Positions 1 through 8,518 of a stretch of DNA of 64,000 nt are shown here, one piece after another. Every line of letters begins with the position of its first letter. Positions within the stretch are counted from its first letter, which is position 1. Both the position numbers and the translations under genes were made by a program. The notes under the pieces were generated by a model. It searched no databases, had not been told where the DNA came from, and saw only the letters and a program-made list of their open reading frames with translations. Source of the DNA: VRUE01 sp963697805 (lineage in GTDB: Bacteria; Actinomycetota; Thermoleophilia; Solirubrobacterales; 70-9); NCBI GenBank assembly GCA_963697805.1, contig CAVOPB010000005.1, forward strand, positions 62,001 through 126,000, written 5' to 3'.

Positions 1-1055
1 TCGGCCGGGACGTCTTTGACCGAAGTCGAGAGCCGGCGGATCCGCGCATCGATCGACGAGTAGGGGTCCCAGAGCAGCGGGTAGTCATTGCACTCGACGG
101 TGATCTCGAGCCCGTAGGTGAATTCGCGGATCGATCCATGGCCGGGGATGCCGGGCGCGATCAGGTGGTTGAGCCGGCCGGGGTCGCCGGCGAGGTAGCG
201 GCGGTCGCCTTCGTCGAGGCTGAGGTAGGAGCGCGGCGCCAGGGTCCCCGACTGCAGCAGGAAGCTGAGCAGGTTGTCGGTCGGCCTTCCCTGAGCATGG
301 AAGCGGCGAACGACGCGGGTGTAGCGCCCGGCGGCGTCCCCCGAGCAGTCCGGGGCGCGACGACAGGCGACGCTCAGGCCATGGAGCCCGGCCGGGAGGA
401 GTGTCCGGTAATAGGGGTCGTCGGCAGGGTAGGCGGAGTCGAGGACCAGGCCCCGCAGGCTGCCGGGATGGCGGACGGCGTAGGCCTGGCCGAGCAGGGT
501 CCCGTAGGAGTCGCCGTAGAAGAAGACCTTTCCGAGGCTGAGCGCTTCGCGCACGGCGTCGAGGTCGTGCGCGGTTTCCCCGGTCGTGTAGCCGACGAAG
601 CGGGGTCCGAGCTGGTTCGCGCATTCGCCGATCGCGGTGCTTTCGAGGATCAGCCCGCGCTGCAGGGTGCGGCAGTTGAGTGCGTCCGAGCGGCCGGTCC
701 CTCGGGCATCGACGTAGACGATCTCGCGTCGGTTCAGCAGCGGCGCCAGGGCGGCGTTGACCGAGCGGACGAACGGAGCTGCCGTCGATCCATACCCCGG
801 CCCGCCATCGGTGGCGAGGATCGTCCCCAATGAGGGCCGCGAGCGATCGCCGCGGGGCCTGACGGCGAACGCGACCTTGGTGGTCCCGAGGGAGGGATCG
901 CCGCGGCGCATCGGCACCGTGATGTGGCCACAGCGCAGCGGCCGCGCCGCGCCGAGGTCGCAGCGTTGGAGCTTCACCGCCGCCTCCGTGGACGGCACTG
1001 CGCACACCCCGAGACCGAGCGCGATCGCCGCGGCCAGGGTGGCGCGGCGGCTCAT
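1..1055 (-). CDS. alpha/beta hydrolase, TAP-like exported peptidase/esterase (3' end cut by window)
   Basis: The reading frame opens at ATG 1055 and stays open to the left edge, so the C-terminus lies outside the window. The N-terminus is a signal-peptide-like hydrophobic stretch (MSRRATLAAAIALGLGVCAV). It is followed by a secreted tripeptidyl aminopeptidase/proline iminopeptidase-like fold: an oxyanion region TDGGPGYGS, then DARGTGRSD, and the nucleophile elbow GDSYGT (G-x-S-x-G). The His of the triad would be beyond the edge. The family hydrolyses peptides or esters outside the membrane; the substrate cannot be read from sequence. The ATG overlaps the stop of the upstream DUF1330 gene (ATGA), indicating translational coupling. 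Confidence 0.85.
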   Translation of the reverse strand, partial: MSRRATLAAAIALGLGVCAVPSTEAAVKLQRCDLGAARPLRCGHITVPMRRGDPSLGTTKVAFAVRPRGDRSRPSLGTILATDGGPGYGSTAAPFVRSVNAALAPLLNRREIVYVDARGTGRSDALNCRTLQRGLILESTAIGECANQLGPRFVGYTTGETAHDLDAVREALSLGKVFFYGDSYGTLLGQAYAVRHPGSLRGLVLDSAYPADDPYYRTLLPAGLHGLSVACRRAPDCSGDAAGRYTRVVRRFHAQGRPTDNLLSFLLQSGTLAPRSYLSLDEGDRRYLAGDPGRLNHLIAPGIPGHGSIREFTYGLEITVECNDYPLLWDPYSSIDARIRRLSTSVKDVPA

Positions 1056-1432
1056 GTGTCGGCCGGGACCATCGGATGGAGCTCGCCCCTTGTCAGCGCC
1101 TCGGTCCGCAGGTGGCCGACCTCCTGGTACTCGGGCGAGGCGATCATGTCGAGAAACCCCTGCCTGCTCGGGTATTCGACGAGGACCACCAGGTCCCAGG
1201 AGTCCTCGCCGAGCAGCGCCGCCGCGGGCTCGCCGGCGAAGACGATCCTGCCACCGATCTTCTCCAGCAACGGAGTGACCGCGGCGCCGTATTCCGCGTA
1301 GCGCTCCTGCCCGCCGTCCGGCCGAAACCGAAGCAGGTTGAGCATCACGATCGCGCCGCTCTCGCCGGTGCGTCCCTGGAAGGCGGCGAAGCCCTCCCTG
1401 TTCAGCGGCTCCGGTTGGGCTGAGTCCTCCAT
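1052..1432 (-). CDS. DUF1330 family dimeric alpha-beta barrel protein
   Basis: A 126-residue protein with the features of the DUF1330/EthD-like ferredoxin-fold family: an early MLNLLRFRPDGG strand, a central WDLVVLVEYPSRQGFLDMI segment and a following HLRTEAL segment. I chose ATG 1432 because AGAGGA lies just upstream and the longer upstream reading has non-homologous, low-complexity sequence. Members are small oligomeric proteins of unknown biochemical role, sometimes near oxidoreductases. Its stop overlaps the ATG of the downstream hydrolase, so the two probably form one operon. Confidence 0.75.
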   Translation of the reverse strand: MEDSAQPEPLNREGFAAFQGRTGESGAIVMLNLLRFRPDGGQERYAEYGAAVTPLLEKIGGRIVFAGEPAAALLGEDSWDLVVLVEYPSRQGFLDMIASPEYQEVGHLRTEALTRGELHPMVPADT

Positions 1433-1496
1433 GTCGGTCCTCTCGTTCGGTGAGTCTTGGGGCGGGCGCCAGCCATTCTGATAGGTACACCGGTTC

Positions 1497-2762
1497 ATGG
1501 CGGGTGCGGCGGAGGGAATTGCGGAGTCGGTCAGGTCGGTGCTGTCCAACCGGACGGTCTGGATCTGGGTCGGGATCTGGATCGCGACCCGGGCGGTCCT
1601 CGTCGTCAACGCCGGCTTCTGGCACCACGAACACCCGATCAACTTCGAGGACGTCAACGTGTATCACCGTTGGTCAGAAATCCTCGCCAACGAACACGTG
1701 ATCCCGAACGAGGACAGCTGGCAGTACCCCCCGGGCGCCGCGTTCATGATGCTGATTCCCCGTATCGGTCCCGCCAGCTACAGCGCGACCTTCGTCAGCC
1801 TGTGGCTGGTCATCGACCTCGTCGGCCTTGGGCTGCTGGGCCTGCTCGGGCGCCGGTCGGGCAACTACACCGGTGTCTGGGTCTGGCTGATCGCGATGCC
1901 TGTCCTCGGCACCTACTCCATCCTCCGATTCGACATCGTCCCGACCGTGATCGGGATCGCAGCCTTGGTCGTGATCCATCGACGGCCGGTCTGGTTCGGG
2001 GCTCTGGCGGGATTGGGGGCGTCGATCAAGGTCTGGCCGATCGTCCTCCTGTTCGGCGAGTGGGACCGGCGCCGTCTGCTGGTCTCGGCATTGACGGCGG
2101 TCATGACCATCTCCCTGGTGCTGCTCGTCGCGGCGCTCGCGTTCGGCGACCTCTCGACCTTCCTAGACGAGCAGAGCCACCGGGGCTTGCAGGAGGAATC
2201 GGTGGGGGCCGCGCCCTGGGACATGCGGGAGCTGATCACCACCGAGCCTGCACCACGGATGCTCCGGTTTGGGGCCTGGGAGATCGCGACCCCGACCGGG
2301 GACGCCGTCGCCGATGCCCTCAAATGGCTGAGCGTCGCCGCGCTTGCCGGCGCGGCGCTCTGGTGGTGGTTCCGCGCGAGGGCGATCCACGACGGCCGCA
2401 CCGACCTCGCCGACGCCTCGGTCAGTCGCGACTTCATCTTCACGATCGTCCTTCTATTGGTTGTGACCAGCCGGGTCCTCAGCCCGCAGTTCATGCTCTG
2501 GCTGGTGGGGTTGGCGGCGGTCGTCCTCACCGCGGGAACGACCCGTCTGGCACGACCCGCCTGGATCGTGCTCGGAGCGTCAATCCTCTCGACAAGCGTT
2601 TTCGGCTCTGCCGAACACACGCTGTTCCGCAACCTGGCGCTGTTGGTGGCGACGATCGACGCCTCGATCGCGATGATCTGGATGCTCCGCCGCCCCGCCG
2701 AGCCCGAGGTCAGGCTAGGGGCGGGGGATGCAGTAGAGCTGGGCGCCGCCGCCGGCGAGTAG
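1497..2762 (+). CDS. GT87-family (DUF2029) polytopic membrane glycosyltransferase
   Basis: A 421-residue integral membrane protein with about ten hydrophobic helices. The first extracytoplasmic loop has the family features: an acidic FEDVNVYHRWSE segment (the candidate catalytic aspartate region) and a WQYPPGA motif, followed by a helix ending LRFDIVP. GT87 enzymes such as mycobacterial PimE use polyprenyl-phosphate mannose to extend lipoglycans on the outer face of the membrane. The donor and acceptor here are inferred only from family. It is convergent with the thioesterase gene, and the two 3' ends overlap by 48 bp. Confidence 0.8.
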   Translation: MAGAAEGIAESVRSVLSNRTVWIWVGIWIATRAVLVVNAGFWHHEHPINFEDVNVYHRWSEILANEHVIPNEDSWQYPPGAAFMMLIPRIGPASYSATFVSLWLVIDLVGLGLLGLLGRRSGNYTGVWVWLIAMPVLGTYSILRFDIVPTVIGIAALVVIHRRPVWFGALAGLGASIKVWPIVLLFGEWDRRRLLVSALTAVMTISLVLLVAALAFGDLSTFLDEQSHRGLQEESVGAAPWDMRELITTEPAPRMLRFGAWEIATPTGDAVADALKWLSVAALAGAALWWWFRARAIHDGRTDLADASVSRDFIFTIVLLLVVTSRVLSPQFMLWLVGLAAVVLTAGTTRLARPAWIVLGASILSTSVFGSAEHTLFRNLALLVATIDASIAMIWMLRRPAEPEVRLGAGDAVELGAAAGE

Positions 2763-3524
2763 GCGGCCCTGTGTGTCCCAGATCCGGCCGTTCACACCGA
2801 TCAGCCCGTCGCCCGCGACCGGCGCCTCGTGGTCGACCAGGAGCCACTCGCTGTCGGTCATCGGTTGATGGAACCAGACCGCCGTGTCGAGGTTGGGGGC
2901 GACATAGTCCGCCCCGCGGTGCTTCATCCAGACCGCCGGCCAGCCGAAGGTGTCGAGCAGGATCAGCGGCCGGGCGGCATCGATGAACTGATCCTCGAAG
3001 GTCGGAGTCGGCTCGAACCGGACCCACTCGCGAATCCGCGGTGGTGAGTCCGAAGCGTCCGCCGACCCCACCCGCGGCCGGCGACAGCTGACGTTGTTCC
3101 AGAAGGCGTAGAGCTGGGACCCGTCCTTGGCCCGTCGCTCGACCGGCTCCGACTCTTCCGGCGAGTCGACCTCGGGGGCGTCCACCTCCTGGTGCCGGTA
3201 GCCGGGGCCCTCGGCGGCTGTCCGCACCAGCGCGAACATGACCTCCCTCCCACCCTGGGTCATCCGCACCGCGTGGGACCCCGAGCGGCGGCCCGCTTTG
3301 ATCGTCTCGACCGACAGCTCGACGCGATCGAACGCGGGCGGGCTGATGAAGTGGCAGTAATAGCTGACCGGGCGCGGGATTCCGGTACGCATCCCCGCCG
3401 CGCGCAGGGTCAGCGCCGCGAGGTAGCCGCCACTCGGCCCCCAGATCTCCCACGCCTCGCTGAGCTCGATCGAGTAGGCGCCGTCCCCGCCCTCGAGCTC
3501 GGTGGCCGCGTCGAGAGCGACCAT
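2715..3524 (-). CDS. acyl-CoA thioesterase, TesB-like double hotdog
   Basis: A 269-residue protein with two hotdog repeats. The N-terminal repeat contains the GGYLAALTLRA helix and a VELSVETIKAGRRSG strand region. The C-terminal repeat contains YVAPNLDTAVWFHQP and WLLVDHEAP, typical of TesB/acyl-CoA thioesterase II-like proteins. The expected reaction is hydrolysis of acyl-CoA to free acid and CoA in the cytoplasm. It starts immediately after the stop of the GNAT gene (adjacent codons), so the two are probably cotranscribed. Specificity is unknown. Confidence 0.8.
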   Translation of the reverse strand: MVALDAATELEGGDGAYSIELSEAWEIWGPSGGYLAALTLRAAGMRTGIPRPVSYYCHFISPPAFDRVELSVETIKAGRRSGSHAVRMTQGGREVMFALVRTAAEGPGYRHQEVDAPEVDSPEESEPVERRAKDGSQLYAFWNNVSCRRPRVGSADASDSPPRIREWVRFEPTPTFEDQFIDAARPLILLDTFGWPAVWMKHRGADYVAPNLDTAVWFHQPMTDSEWLLVDHEAPVAGDGLIGVNGRIWDTQGRLLAGGGAQLYCIPRP

Positions 3525-4151
3525 CTAGCTCGGCTCTCTCCACATGCCCCAGATCGGCGGCGCGTCGGTACCGACCCTGAACTCCTTGGTCACCTCGAAC
3601 CCGTGACGTTCGTAGAGGGCGCGATTGCGCGGCGAGCTCGCCTCGAGGTAGGCCGGGACCCGCTCGGCGTCGCAGCGCTGGAGGACGGGGAACATCAGGG
3701 CCGAGCCCAGCCCGCGCCCCTGGCTCTCGGGCTCGACCCCGAGGACGGCCAGGTAGTAGTGGCTCTCCCGCGGGTGCCCCCGTTCGATCTTGGCCAGGGT
3801 CAGCAGCGCGCGCGGGAGGCGGGTGCCCCACACGCGCAGGGCGCGGGGCAGCAGTCCCAGTTGTTGCGTGATTCCGACGCTCCACTCCCCCGGCGGGTCC
3901 CAGATCGCCGCACCCGCCGCGGCCGAGGTGGTGTAGGTCTCCTCGTGGCGCATCCAGATCTGCTCGAGGAGCAGGTGGAAGTTGCCATCGAGGACTTCGG
4001 GGCGCCGGGTGGCGTCGGGGGCCAGCCAGCTCATGATCGGGTCCTCGTGGAACGCCCCGGCCAGCGCTCTCGCCATCCCCGCCACCTCCGCCGCCCCGGC
4101 CTTGCGTACCTGGTGCCCGATCGGGCCGCCGATCGGGTCGGGGGCGCTCAT
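3525..4151 (-). CDS. GNAT family N-acetyltransferase
   Basis: A 208-residue single-domain GNAT protein. The acetyl-CoA binding motif A is visible as VEPESQGRGLGSALM, and the C-terminal strand-helix reads YLEASSPRNRALYERHGF. I took ATG 4151 as the start because AGGGAG lies about 10 nt upstream and upstream codons look non-coding. It probably acetylates a small-molecule amine; nothing in the sequence gives the acceptor. Its stop abuts the start of the thioesterase gene. It is divergent from the NRAMP-type gene, with about 80 bp between. Confidence 0.8.
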   Translation of the reverse strand: MSAPDPIGGPIGHQVRKAGAAEVAGMARALAGAFHEDPIMSWLAPDATRRPEVLDGNFHLLLEQIWMRHEETYTTSAAAGAAIWDPPGEWSVGITQQLGLLPRALRVWGTRLPRALLTLAKIERGHPRESHYYLAVLGVEPESQGRGLGSALMFPVLQRCDAERVPAYLEASSPRNRALYERHGFEVTKEFRVGTDAPPIWGMWREPS

Positions 4152-4231
4152 CGCGTCAGTATCTCCCTCTGCGTGTATGTTCGTCGCGTGCGTGGGCGTC
4201 CGGCAAAGAAGAGCTCTACGATCGCCCAGTA

Positions 4232-5677
4232 GTGACCCCCTCCGCACCCGGCCGGCACACGCCCGGGCGCCATCTGCACTGGCACCTGACCCGGCGCCGC
4301 TCGACCCTGCTCCGAGCGGGTGGCCTGACAGCCCTGCTTGCCGTGGTCGGGCCGGGTGTCCTCGCCGGCCTCTCCGACGACGATCCGGCCGGGATCACCA
4401 CCTACTCGATCCTCGGGGCAAAGTACGGCTACGAGCTGCTCTGGGTGCTGGCGATCTCGACGGTGGCGCTGATCGTCTTCCACGAGCTGGGGATGCGGCT
4501 GGGCGTGGTCACCGGAAAGGGCCTCCTCACCCTGGTGCGGGAGCACTACGGCGCCCGTCCCGCCTTTCTGGTGATCGGCGCCCTGCTGATCGCCAACACC
4601 GGCACCCTCTGCGCCGAGTTCGCCGGCGTCGCGGCGGCCGGGGACCTGCTGGCCGGAGCCAGCCGCTATGTCACCGTCCCGATGGCCGCCGCCGCCGTCT
4701 CGCTGCTGGTGCTCCGGGAGTCGTTCAAATACGTCGAGCACGTTCTGCTGGCGCTGAGCGCGGTCTTCGTCGCCTACATCCTCTCCGGATTTCTTGCCCA
4801 CCCTGACTGGGGCGAGGCGGCGAAGGGGCTGGTGGTCCCCGGCATGCCGCTGACCCGCGAGGCCGTCCTCGTCGCCGTGGCCACGGTCGGCACGACCCTC
4901 GCGCCATGGGGCCTGGCCTTCATCCAGTCCTACGCCGTCGACAAGCGCATCACGGTCGGGGACCTCTCCTACGAGCGACTCGACGTGATCGTCGGCGCGG
5001 TGCTCACAGGTGTGATTGGCTTCTTCGTCGTCGTCGCCTGCGCGGCGACCCTCCACGCAGAAGGCGTCGAAGTCGACGATGCCCGTGACGCGGCCCTGGC
5101 GCTGGAGCCGCTCGCCGGCCACGTCGCTGGGACTCTGTTCGGTCTCGGCCTGCTCGGTGCGGCGCTTCTCGCGGCGGCGATCGTTCCGCTCTCGACCGCA
5201 TACTCGGTGTCCGAGACGATGGGCCGGAAGGCGCGGCTCGACGACAGTTTCGAGGAAGCCCGGTCCTTCTATCTGAGTTACGCGGCCGTGGTCGTCGTCG
5301 CCGCCGTGCTGGTACTTATCCCGGGAGCACCGCTGATCTCGATCCTGTTCCTCTCTCAGGCGCTCAACGCCGTGCTGCTGCTGGTGCTGTTGCCGTTCAT
5401 GAGAGCGCTCGGCAACGACGCCGAGCTGATGGGCGATAACCGGCTCGGGCGCGGCGGTCGGGTGCTCACCGGCCGCCGCGCTTCTCGTCGTCGCCGCCTC
5501 GGTCCTCGCCCTCGCGGTGCTCACCGTCCTCTGAGCCGCCGGGGGCGGGCGCCTCTGGGGTCGGGCATCGCGGGCTGCTTCAGCGACGAAGGTGGCCAGG
5601 ACATGGGAGTAGCTCAGTCGTCGTACCATTCGCCCACGGTAGGACCGGCACCTTCAGGGAAGGTTGGAGCTGCCTAA
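4232..5677 (+). CDS. NRAMP (SLC11)-type divalent metal transporter with probable C-terminal frameshift
   Basis: Begins at GTG 4232 and encodes a polytopic transporter. TM1 carries DDDPAGI in place of the canonical DPGN, and the TM6 region reads TTLAPWGLAFIQS, without the Met-Pro-His of classic Mn/Fe NRAMPs. This places it in a divergent bacterial clade of uncertain metal specificity (Mn, Mg or other). After NDAELMGDNRLG the frame becomes arginine-rich and non-membrane. Dropping one g near 5471 restores a hydrophobic last helix (AAALLVVAASVLALAVLTVL) ending at TGA 5532-5534. The true gene therefore probably ended at 5534 (about 434 aa), and the 5535-5677 extension is read-through of a frameshift or sequencing error. 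Confidence 0.8.
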   Translation: MTPSAPGRHTPGRHLHWHLTRRRSTLLRAGGLTALLAVVGPGVLAGLSDDDPAGITTYSILGAKYGYELLWVLAISTVALIVFHELGMRLGVVTGKGLLTLVREHYGARPAFLVIGALLIANTGTLCAEFAGVAAAGDLLAGASRYVTVPMAAAAVSLLVLRESFKYVEHVLLALSAVFVAYILSGFLAHPDWGEAAKGLVVPGMPLTREAVLVAVATVGTTLAPWGLAFIQSYAVDKRITVGDLSYERLDVIVGAVLTGVIGFFVVVACAATLHAEGVEVDDARDAALALEPLAGHVAGTLFGLGLLGAALLAAAIVPLSTAYSVSETMGRKARLDDSFEEARSFYLSYAAVVVVAAVLVLIPGAPLISILFLSQALNAVLLLVLLPFMRALGNDAELMGDNRLGRGGRVLTGRRASRRRRLGPRPRGAHRPLSRRGRAPLGSGIAGCFSDEGGQDMGVAQSSYHSPTVGPAPSGKVGAA

Positions 5678-5691
5678 ATCTTCGCGGAGCC

Positions 5692-6153
5692 CTATTCCGC
5701 CTTGTCGCACTCCGTCAGCCCATAGGGGTGGCCGACCTTGGCGAAGTCGGCGAACTGGTCTTCTTCTTCGCCCGAAATGACGATCCCGGGTTCGTTCTCG
5801 ATCCGGTCAAGGTCTGCCTGGGCGAGGTCGAGCATGTGGTCGACGGTCGCTTCGTCGCCTTCGGGCGCGCCGAGGGCTCGTATTTCGTCGATCTGCCCCT
5901 GGACGGACGGCACGAATTCATTTTCGATCACCGTTTCGGCCTCGGCCTTCGGCTCCCCCTTTTCGAAGCTTTCAAAGATGGCGTCTGTTTCCTTGTTGCC
6001 TTCGGCGCAGATCGCGTTCGCCTGTTTGACGAACTCCGCTTTCGACAGCGCCGCGGCGGTTGAGGTATCGGTGGTGGAATCGCCGCCCCCACAGCCCCCG
6101 ACGCCCACCGCAAGCAGCGCCACAGAGCCCATTGCAATTAGGAAATACCTCAC
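5692..6153 (-). CDS. secreted lipoprotein of unknown function
   Basis: A 153-residue protein with an N-terminal hydrophobic segment and a lipobox-like VGGC with Cys at residue 21, followed by a Gly/Ser/Thr linker. The mature part is acidic and helical, opening KAEFVKQANAICAEGNKE and ending with a second Cys (TECDKAE). Similar small Cys-containing lipoproteins are common in Thermoleophilia genomes and have no assigned function. It is transcribed toward the NRAMP gene, apparently alone. I do not infer a role. Confidence 0.7.
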   Translation of the reverse strand: MRYFLIAMGSVALLAVGVGGCGGGDSTTDTSTAAALSKAEFVKQANAICAEGNKETDAIFESFEKGEPKAEAETVIENEFVPSVQGQIDEIRALGAPEGDEATVDHMLDLAQADLDRIENEPGIVISGEEEDQFADFAKVGHPYGLTECDKAE

Positions 6154-6213
6154 AGACCCATCCTCTCCTTAGGTTGACCGCGATGAGCCTACACCGGCCG
6201 TAGACTCAATTTC

Positions 6214-6633
6214 ATGGTTCTCCCCGATAACGCCAAGGAGCTGATTCGGGCCGGCGCACTCGGTCACCTGGTCACCATCAATCCCGACGGCTCTCCGCAG
6301 GTGTCCTGCGTCTGGGTGGCGGTCGAGGGCGATCAGCTGATTACGGCCCATCTGAGCAAAGGGCAGCAAAAGCTCCGAAACGTCCGGCGCGATCCGCGCG
6401 TCACGATCTCCTTCGAGGGGACCCGGATCCGGCCGCCGGGCTTGCGCGAGTACGTCGTCGCCCACGGGCGCGCCGAGATCGAGGAGGGCGGCGCGGCTGA
6501 CTTGCTTCAGGAGCTAGCCCACGTCTATCTCGGGCCCGAGGTCCGGTTTCCGCCGATGGACGACCCGCCCCCGGGTGTTCGGATGCGGATCGACGTCGAT
6601 CGGATCGGCGGAATCGGGCCCTGGGCCGAGTAG
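6214..6633 (+). CDS. PPOX-class (F420/FMN-dependent) split-barrel oxidoreductase
   Basis: A 139-residue split beta-barrel protein. The start reads LGHLVTINPDGSPQVSCVWV, the classic first two strands of PPOX/FDOR proteins, followed by KGQQKLRNVRRDPRVTISFE, which forms the cofactor phosphate-binding region. The C-terminal VRMRIDVDRIGG strand is also typical. Actinobacterial members of this length usually bind F420 (FDOR-B) and reduce small molecules; the cofactor here is inferred from family. It is a single gene, divergent from the lipoprotein and convergent with the zincin gene. Confidence 0.8.
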   Translation: MVLPDNAKELIRAGALGHLVTINPDGSPQVSCVWVAVEGDQLITAHLSKGQQKLRNVRRDPRVTISFEGTRIRPPGLREYVVAHGRAEIEEGGAADLLQELAHVYLGPEVRFPPMDDPPPGVRMRIDVDRIGGIGPWAE

Positions 6634-6643
6634 CGGGCGCCGG

Positions 6644-6973
6644 TCAGAGACCGAGACCCCCCACGCCTCGCTCGTTCCATCCGAGGTGGTGGGCGAGCTC
6701 GTGACGCAGGGTCCGGTCGACCTGGCGGGCGAGCAGCTCGCGGTCATGGCCGAAATCGCGCTCGAGCGTGTCGCGGTAGATCACGATCCTGTCCTCATAC
6801 CGTTCGCGGGCAATTCCATCTCCGTAGTACTGGCCATACGCGCGCTCATCGGCCCCCAGGTCCGAGACCACGATCGGCACACCCTCGAGCACCTTCTGGA
6901 ACTCATCCGGCAATCGATCGATCGCATCAGCCACCAGCGATTCGAACTCGTCTAGCTCTGGCTCCTCGCTCAT
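6644..6973 (-). CDS. zincin-like metallopeptidase family protein (PF06262 type)
   Basis: A 109-residue protein with the zinc metalloprotease motif HELAHHLGWNE near its C-terminus (HExxH plus a downstream acidic residue) after an FESLVADAIDRLPDEF helix. This short family is widespread in actinobacteria and often called minimal zincin; the substrate is unknown. It is convergent with the PPOX gene, with only 10 bp between the stops. Confidence 0.8.
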   Translation of the reverse strand: MSEEPELDEFESLVADAIDRLPDEFQKVLEGVPIVVSDLGADERAYGQYYGDGIARERYEDRIVIYRDTLERDFGHDRELLARQVDRTLRHELAHHLGWNERGVGGLGL

Positions 6974-7062
6974 CCCGTCAAACGGTAGATGCTCGTGACA
7001 ATCCGGAGGGGACGCAGGGCGCGGTCAGATCGGATTCCCGTGACGAACCACGCCGAGGTGGG

Positions 7063-8502
7063 CTATCGCGCTCGAGAAGGCAGCGGCCGATGGCCGCTTA
7101 CGAGCCGCCCATGTGACCTCGATCCGTCCATCTGCTTCAGCCGCTCAGTCGCCGCACCGACGTGGGTGAGAAATCGCGTCACTACCCCTTGGACGTACGG
7201 CTCCGCCGCGTGGGCGGGAAGCGCGCGCAGCAGGTTCAGCCGACTCTCGGCCACCCACGCTGAGAGATCGGACTCGTTCAACCATCGCCTCTCCGTTCGC
7301 CATGTACGGCTTAGCATGCGCGGCCAGTCCTCGATGCTACTGGCGTATGGATTCGGTGGACAAAGCCGATTTTTTTCCGCGTCGTCATCCCGGCGGGCCT
7401 CGACGAACCCGAGGAGGGCTGCGTTGAAACACGGTGAGAGGTGGCGCACCTGCTGGAGCACGATCCGACCTGGCTGGAAGATCGGCGTGGCGGGAGCGTT
7501 GTTCAGGCCGAGCGCCGTGCAGTCCACGTGCAGGGTGTCGGAGTCGGTCTCGGTCTCTCCGCGCTCGAGCACGATCCGGCTAGCCTCGATTCGTCGCACT
7601 CGGCCGAGCCTGATGATGTCTTCGATCTGCCGCAAGGCTGCTAGCTCCCGAGCGCTAAGCATGGTGCCGCGGATCATCGTCGCCGGCCACGCTTGGTCGA
7701 TGCGCGTCAGTCGCCCCGAGGCCTCGAGTCGCTCGAAGAGGTCGTCGACGTTCGACGCATTGGCGCCGGCCTCGGCATCTAGAGCGTTCCCCTCCATGAT
7801 CGCGCCAACCTGCGTCAGTGGCTGAAAGTGGCAGCGGTCATGGAACCAGGCGTCCCGGGGCCGGACCCAGCGAATCCGATCTGGCTGCACGTCGTTGTCA
7901 AGAAGCCAGATGCACGCGTCCGCAGCCGTCTTACCGGACCCGAGAACGGTGTAGGAGCAGCCTGATTGCGCCGCCGCCGGCAGGTCGTTAATGGGAACGA
8001 GTCGAACGTCAGGCGCCACCTGAAACGGGGCGGCGTGAATCGCCGGGATCGACGCCTCCAGGTATCGAGCGTCAACAACCTTGCGGCGTACAGCGACATC
8101 GTGAAGCTCTCCGGTGCTCAAGTCCCTGACCTGCTCACCAGAACTCCCAGCGTCAAGGTACTCGTGGCGGGTGAGCACGCGGGCTCGGCCTGTCTTCTTG
8201 AGCCGTCTGGCCACCTCGGCGAAATACCTGAAGACCTCGTCGCCAGTCGCCCGCTCGTAGTACCCGGCGTTCTCGCCGGCCTCGTCGACGCGGTCCTCGC
8301 CTAGTGCCAGCGAGTTCACGCCGTAGTAAGCGGAGGGGGTATGTAGGCGAACGAACGGATACGCATCCAGCCAATGACCTCCCGGGGCCTGTCGACGGTC
8401 GATCAGCGTCACCTCCACATCGGCCTCGGTCAGCAGCGCATCGGCGAAGGCGAGGCCGGTTGCACCTGCCCCTACAACCAGATAGTCCGTGCTGACCAGC
8501 AT
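7063..8502 (-). CDS. FAD/NAD(P)-binding flavoprotein, monooxygenase-like
   Basis: A 479-residue flavoprotein (ATG 8502; an in-frame ATG at 8529 would overlap the upstream gene). It starts with a Rossmann fold, VVGAGATG at residues 10-16, for FAD, followed by a TLIDRRQAPGGHW strand. A second dinucleotide motif, VLGSGKTAADA, marks an NAD(P)H site mid-protein. This two-Rossmann arrangement resembles group B monooxygenases or glutathione-reductase-like flavoproteins, but I cannot name the substrate. It follows the hydrolase-cyclase gene on the same strand with a 16-nt gap, so they may be cotranscribed. Confidence 0.7.
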   Translation of the reverse strand: MLVSTDYLVVGAGATGLAFADALLTEADVEVTLIDRRQAPGGHWLDAYPFVRLHTPSAYYGVNSLALGEDRVDEAGENAGYYERATGDEVFRYFAEVARRLKKTGRARVLTRHEYLDAGSSGEQVRDLSTGELHDVAVRRKVVDARYLEASIPAIHAAPFQVAPDVRLVPINDLPAAAQSGCSYTVLGSGKTAADACIWLLDNDVQPDRIRWVRPRDAWFHDRCHFQPLTQVGAIMEGNALDAEAGANASNVDDLFERLEASGRLTRIDQAWPATMIRGTMLSARELAALRQIEDIIRLGRVRRIEASRIVLERGETETDSDTLHVDCTALGLNNAPATPIFQPGRIVLQQVRHLSPCFNAALLGFVEARRDDDAEKNRLCPPNPYASSIEDWPRMLSRTWRTERRWLNESDLSAWVAESRLNLLRALPAHAAEPYVQGVVTRFLTHVGAATERLKQMDGSRSHGRLVSGHRPLPSRAR

Positions 8503-8518
8503 GGCTGGATGACGCGTC

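Noticed and set aside
85..1005. A 306-codon leftward frame at the left edge
   Set aside because: A shadow of the hydrolase frame that starts at 1055; it lacks the GDSYGT motif.
1457..2986. A 509-codon frame overlapping the GT87 gene
   Set aside because: Arg/Pro-rich shadow with no motif; the GT87 frame has helices and a start site.
4148..5629. A long leftward frame opposite the NRAMP gene
   Set aside because: Composition is His/Gln/Asp/Arg-rich, typical of high-GC antisense; the membrane protein on the other strand has clear family motifs.
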